Of a stretch of 33,344 nucleotides of DNA, positions 31,989-33,344 are shown piece by piece. Numbering within the stretch: the stretch's first letter is position 1; every line of letters begins with the position of its first letter. The notes under the pieces are model-generated. The model did not search any database. It saw only the letters and a program-made list of their open reading frames with translations, and was not told the DNA's origin. The position numbers and the translations under genes are program-made. Source of the stretch: Holophaga sp. GTDB lineage: Bacteria > Acidobacteriota > Holophagae > Holophagales > Holophagaceae. Location of the stretch: positions 1 through 33,344 of the forward strand of contig JARLGP010000092.1 of the NCBI GenBank assembly GCA_031292735.1, given 5' to 3'.

Positions 31989-32586
31989 AGGGACGATAGC
32001 ACACCCACCAAATCCGATTGTTCCAAAAAGAAATTTTTTGCCTTCTTTGTGACTGAAATCTCAGCATGTTTCCATCCCGTTCCCGGTGAGGCTTGGTGAA
32101 TCTTACGGACCGTCAAGGGATATGAAAAATACCCAGGTAAATTATTTAACTTCATTAAAAACAACGAATTACGTTATACATTAAAAATTGCCGTAGAAAA
32201 TTAACATAAAAATAGATAACCTAACTTTTATTTTCAGCTTACCCATTAATTTACCTAAATTTTCAATGGACAGAAAATTTCACATTAGAAATTAATTTAT
32301 CTATACGCATTTTAATGTTTAATTTATTTTTTCTTTGAGTTGGATATTTTATCATTTTAGTTAAATATTGATAATGAGCGTGTTGAAACTTCATCTGATC
32401 GAACGAGCTCCCAATGACCTTTATCACACTTTTACATCAGGCCCGGGCGATCCGTCTTTTCCCTTTACCCTTGTGATATATTTTTTTTACACGATCTTTA
32501 TATGACGCTTCCCCATTGAGGTTGGCTCCTCCGCCACGCCTGCAACCCGCATCTCTCCTCGCAACCCATTTCCAAGGAGGTTCCCC
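31989..32586. other. extremely AT-rich spacer between the two amt genes
   Basis: With 31863-31988 this makes a 724-bp divergent gene-free region. Bases about 32100-32425 are almost only A and T in a GC-rich genome, with many A and T runs. Within it TTATCA (32349-32354) and TGATAA (32369-32374) form a 6-bp dyad with a 14-bp spacer, and TTATCA recurs near 32420. A promoter for the second amt gene is likely here, though several poor matches prevent a choice. There is no coding frame of note. The composition suggests intrinsically curved DNA that would attract nucleoid proteins (inference). Confidence 0.55.
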
Positions 32587-33344
32587 GTGCTTCCCCAGAT
32601 CAACACCGGCAATACCGGATTCATGATCCTGTGCACCAGCCTGGTCATGCTCATGACGCCCGGCCTGGCCTTCTTCTATGGCGGCCTGGTGGCGCGGAAG
32701 AACGTGCTGGGCGTCATGATCCAGAGCTTCGTGTCCATGGGCTGGACCACCGTGATCTGGTTCACCTTCGGCTACTCCATGTGCTTCGGCCCCACCGTGG
32801 GCGGCATCTTCGGCAACCCGTTCACCCACGCCTGCCTCAGGGGCATCGACCTGCACAGCATCTACCAGGGCAACGCCGCCCTGGGCATCCCCACCTTCGT
32901 GCACGTGGCCTACCAGATGATGTTCGCCATCATCACCCCGGCCCTGATCACCGGCGCCTTCGCCAACCGGGTCACCTTCAAGGCCTACATGTGGTTCCTC
33001 ACCGCCTGGCTGATCTTCGTCTACTTCCCGTTCTGCCACATGGTTTGGAGCCCTGAAGGCATCCTGGCCAAGTGGGGCGTGCTGGACTACGCCGGCGGCA
33101 TCGTGGTGCACAACACCGCGGGCCTGGCCGCCCTGGCCTCCGTGCTCTACGTGGGCAAGCGCAAGGTGATCGACACCATCCCGCACAGCATCCCCCTGGT
33201 CGCCCTGGGCACCGGCCTGCTCTGGTTCGGCTGGTACGGCTTCAACGCCGGCAGCGAGTTCCAGGTGGATTCCGTGACCACCTCGGCCTTCCTCAACACC
33301 GACGTGGCCGCCTCCTTCGCCGCCGTCACCTGGCTGGTGGTGGA
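32587..33344 (+). CDS. second Amt-family ammonium transporter, 3' end outside window
   Basis: 252 complete codons of an Amt channel are visible; the gene continues beyond base 33344. It shows MTPGLAFFYGGLVARKN at the N-terminus, QSFVSMGWTTVIWF, ITGAFANRVTFKAY, and VLDYAGGIVVHNTAGLAALASV with the recruiting Asp and the first pore histidine. Similarity to the divergent amtB is high through these segments, but the extracellular loop between helices 2 and 3 differs (GIFGNPFTHACLRGID, with a Cys). GTG 32587 is preceded by AAGGAGG at 6 bases. The two genes are divergent paralogues and may differ in affinity or in regulation by GlnK. Confidence 0.94.
   Translation, partial: MLPQINTGNTGFMILCTSLVMLMTPGLAFFYGGLVARKNVLGVMIQSFVSMGWTTVIWFTFGYSMCFGPTVGGIFGNPFTHACLRGIDLHSIYQGNAALGIPTFVHVAYQMMFAIITPALITGAFANRVTFKAYMWFLTAWLIFVYFPFCHMVWSPEGILAKWGVLDYAGGIVVHNTAGLAALASVLYVGKRKVIDTIPHSIPLVALGTGLLWFGWYGFNAGSEFQVDSVTTSAFLNTDVAASFAAVTWLVV

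Noticed and set aside
31863..31990. Sigma-54 (-24/-12) promoter upstream of amtB
   Set aside because: The only GG-N10-GC spacing found lacks the TGGCA and TTGC contexts, so it was not called.

Overview
The window is GC-rich, densely coded chromosomal DNA from a Gram-negative bacterium. It carries murJ, mtgA, a BamD-like lipoprotein, prfB without a frameshift, a KdpDE-type pair and two Amt ammonium transporters. The mix of an M13 metallopeptidase, a LemA/TPM cluster, a USP-KdpD kinase, a ClC channel and many TTG/GTG starts with strong Shine-Dalgarno (SD) sites recalls Acidobacteriota of the Holophaga/Geothrix type. That placement is an inference from gene content and style, not a database result. 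I found no rRNA, tRNA, CRISPR array, IS element or phage gene.

Layout. (1) 1-4778: the end of an AraC regulator, then a LysR regulator divergent from a three-gene operon: M20 metallopeptidase, ACS-type MFS transporter and an enolase-superfamily enzyme of the N-succinylamino acid racemase/OSBS type. The set reads as a self-contained cassette for import, racemisation and deacylation of N-acyl amino acids. (2) 4779-8900: a gap with a strong hairpin and a possible gene remnant, then lemA-TPM-TPM on the minus strand, a YdcF-like protein and a hemolysin III family protein. (3) 8960-12326: a divergent AraC/SDR pair, a 57-residue unknown protein, a GNAT acetyltransferase, and a MESH1/SpoT-like HD phosphohydrolase behind an unusually structured leader of about 165 nt. 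(4) 12323-21961: envelope and housekeeping genes, namely an ArnT/PMT-like glycosyltransferase, mtgA, murJ, a DinB-fold protein, a single-domain response regulator, a DegT-type aminotransferase, a BamD-like lipoprotein, a monoacylglycerol-lipase-like hydrolase and prfB. (5) 21962-24976: an AT-rich intergenic region, two tandem paralogous exported proteins of unknown family, and a ClC channel. (6) 24981-33344: an M13 peptidase with a 9-bp tandem repeat, a nitrilase-family amidohydrolase, kdpE and a kdpD lacking its usual N-terminal domain, and two divergent amt genes around a 724-bp spacer with an extremely AT-rich core.

The most notable points are the mutually exclusive helices in the leader of the HD hydrolase (11622-11765), the tandem exported paralogues with equally spaced cysteines, the racemase/deacylase/transporter cassette with its own LysR box, and the placement of a truncated KdpD/KdpE pair directly downstream of an ammonium transporter rather than a potassium pump.
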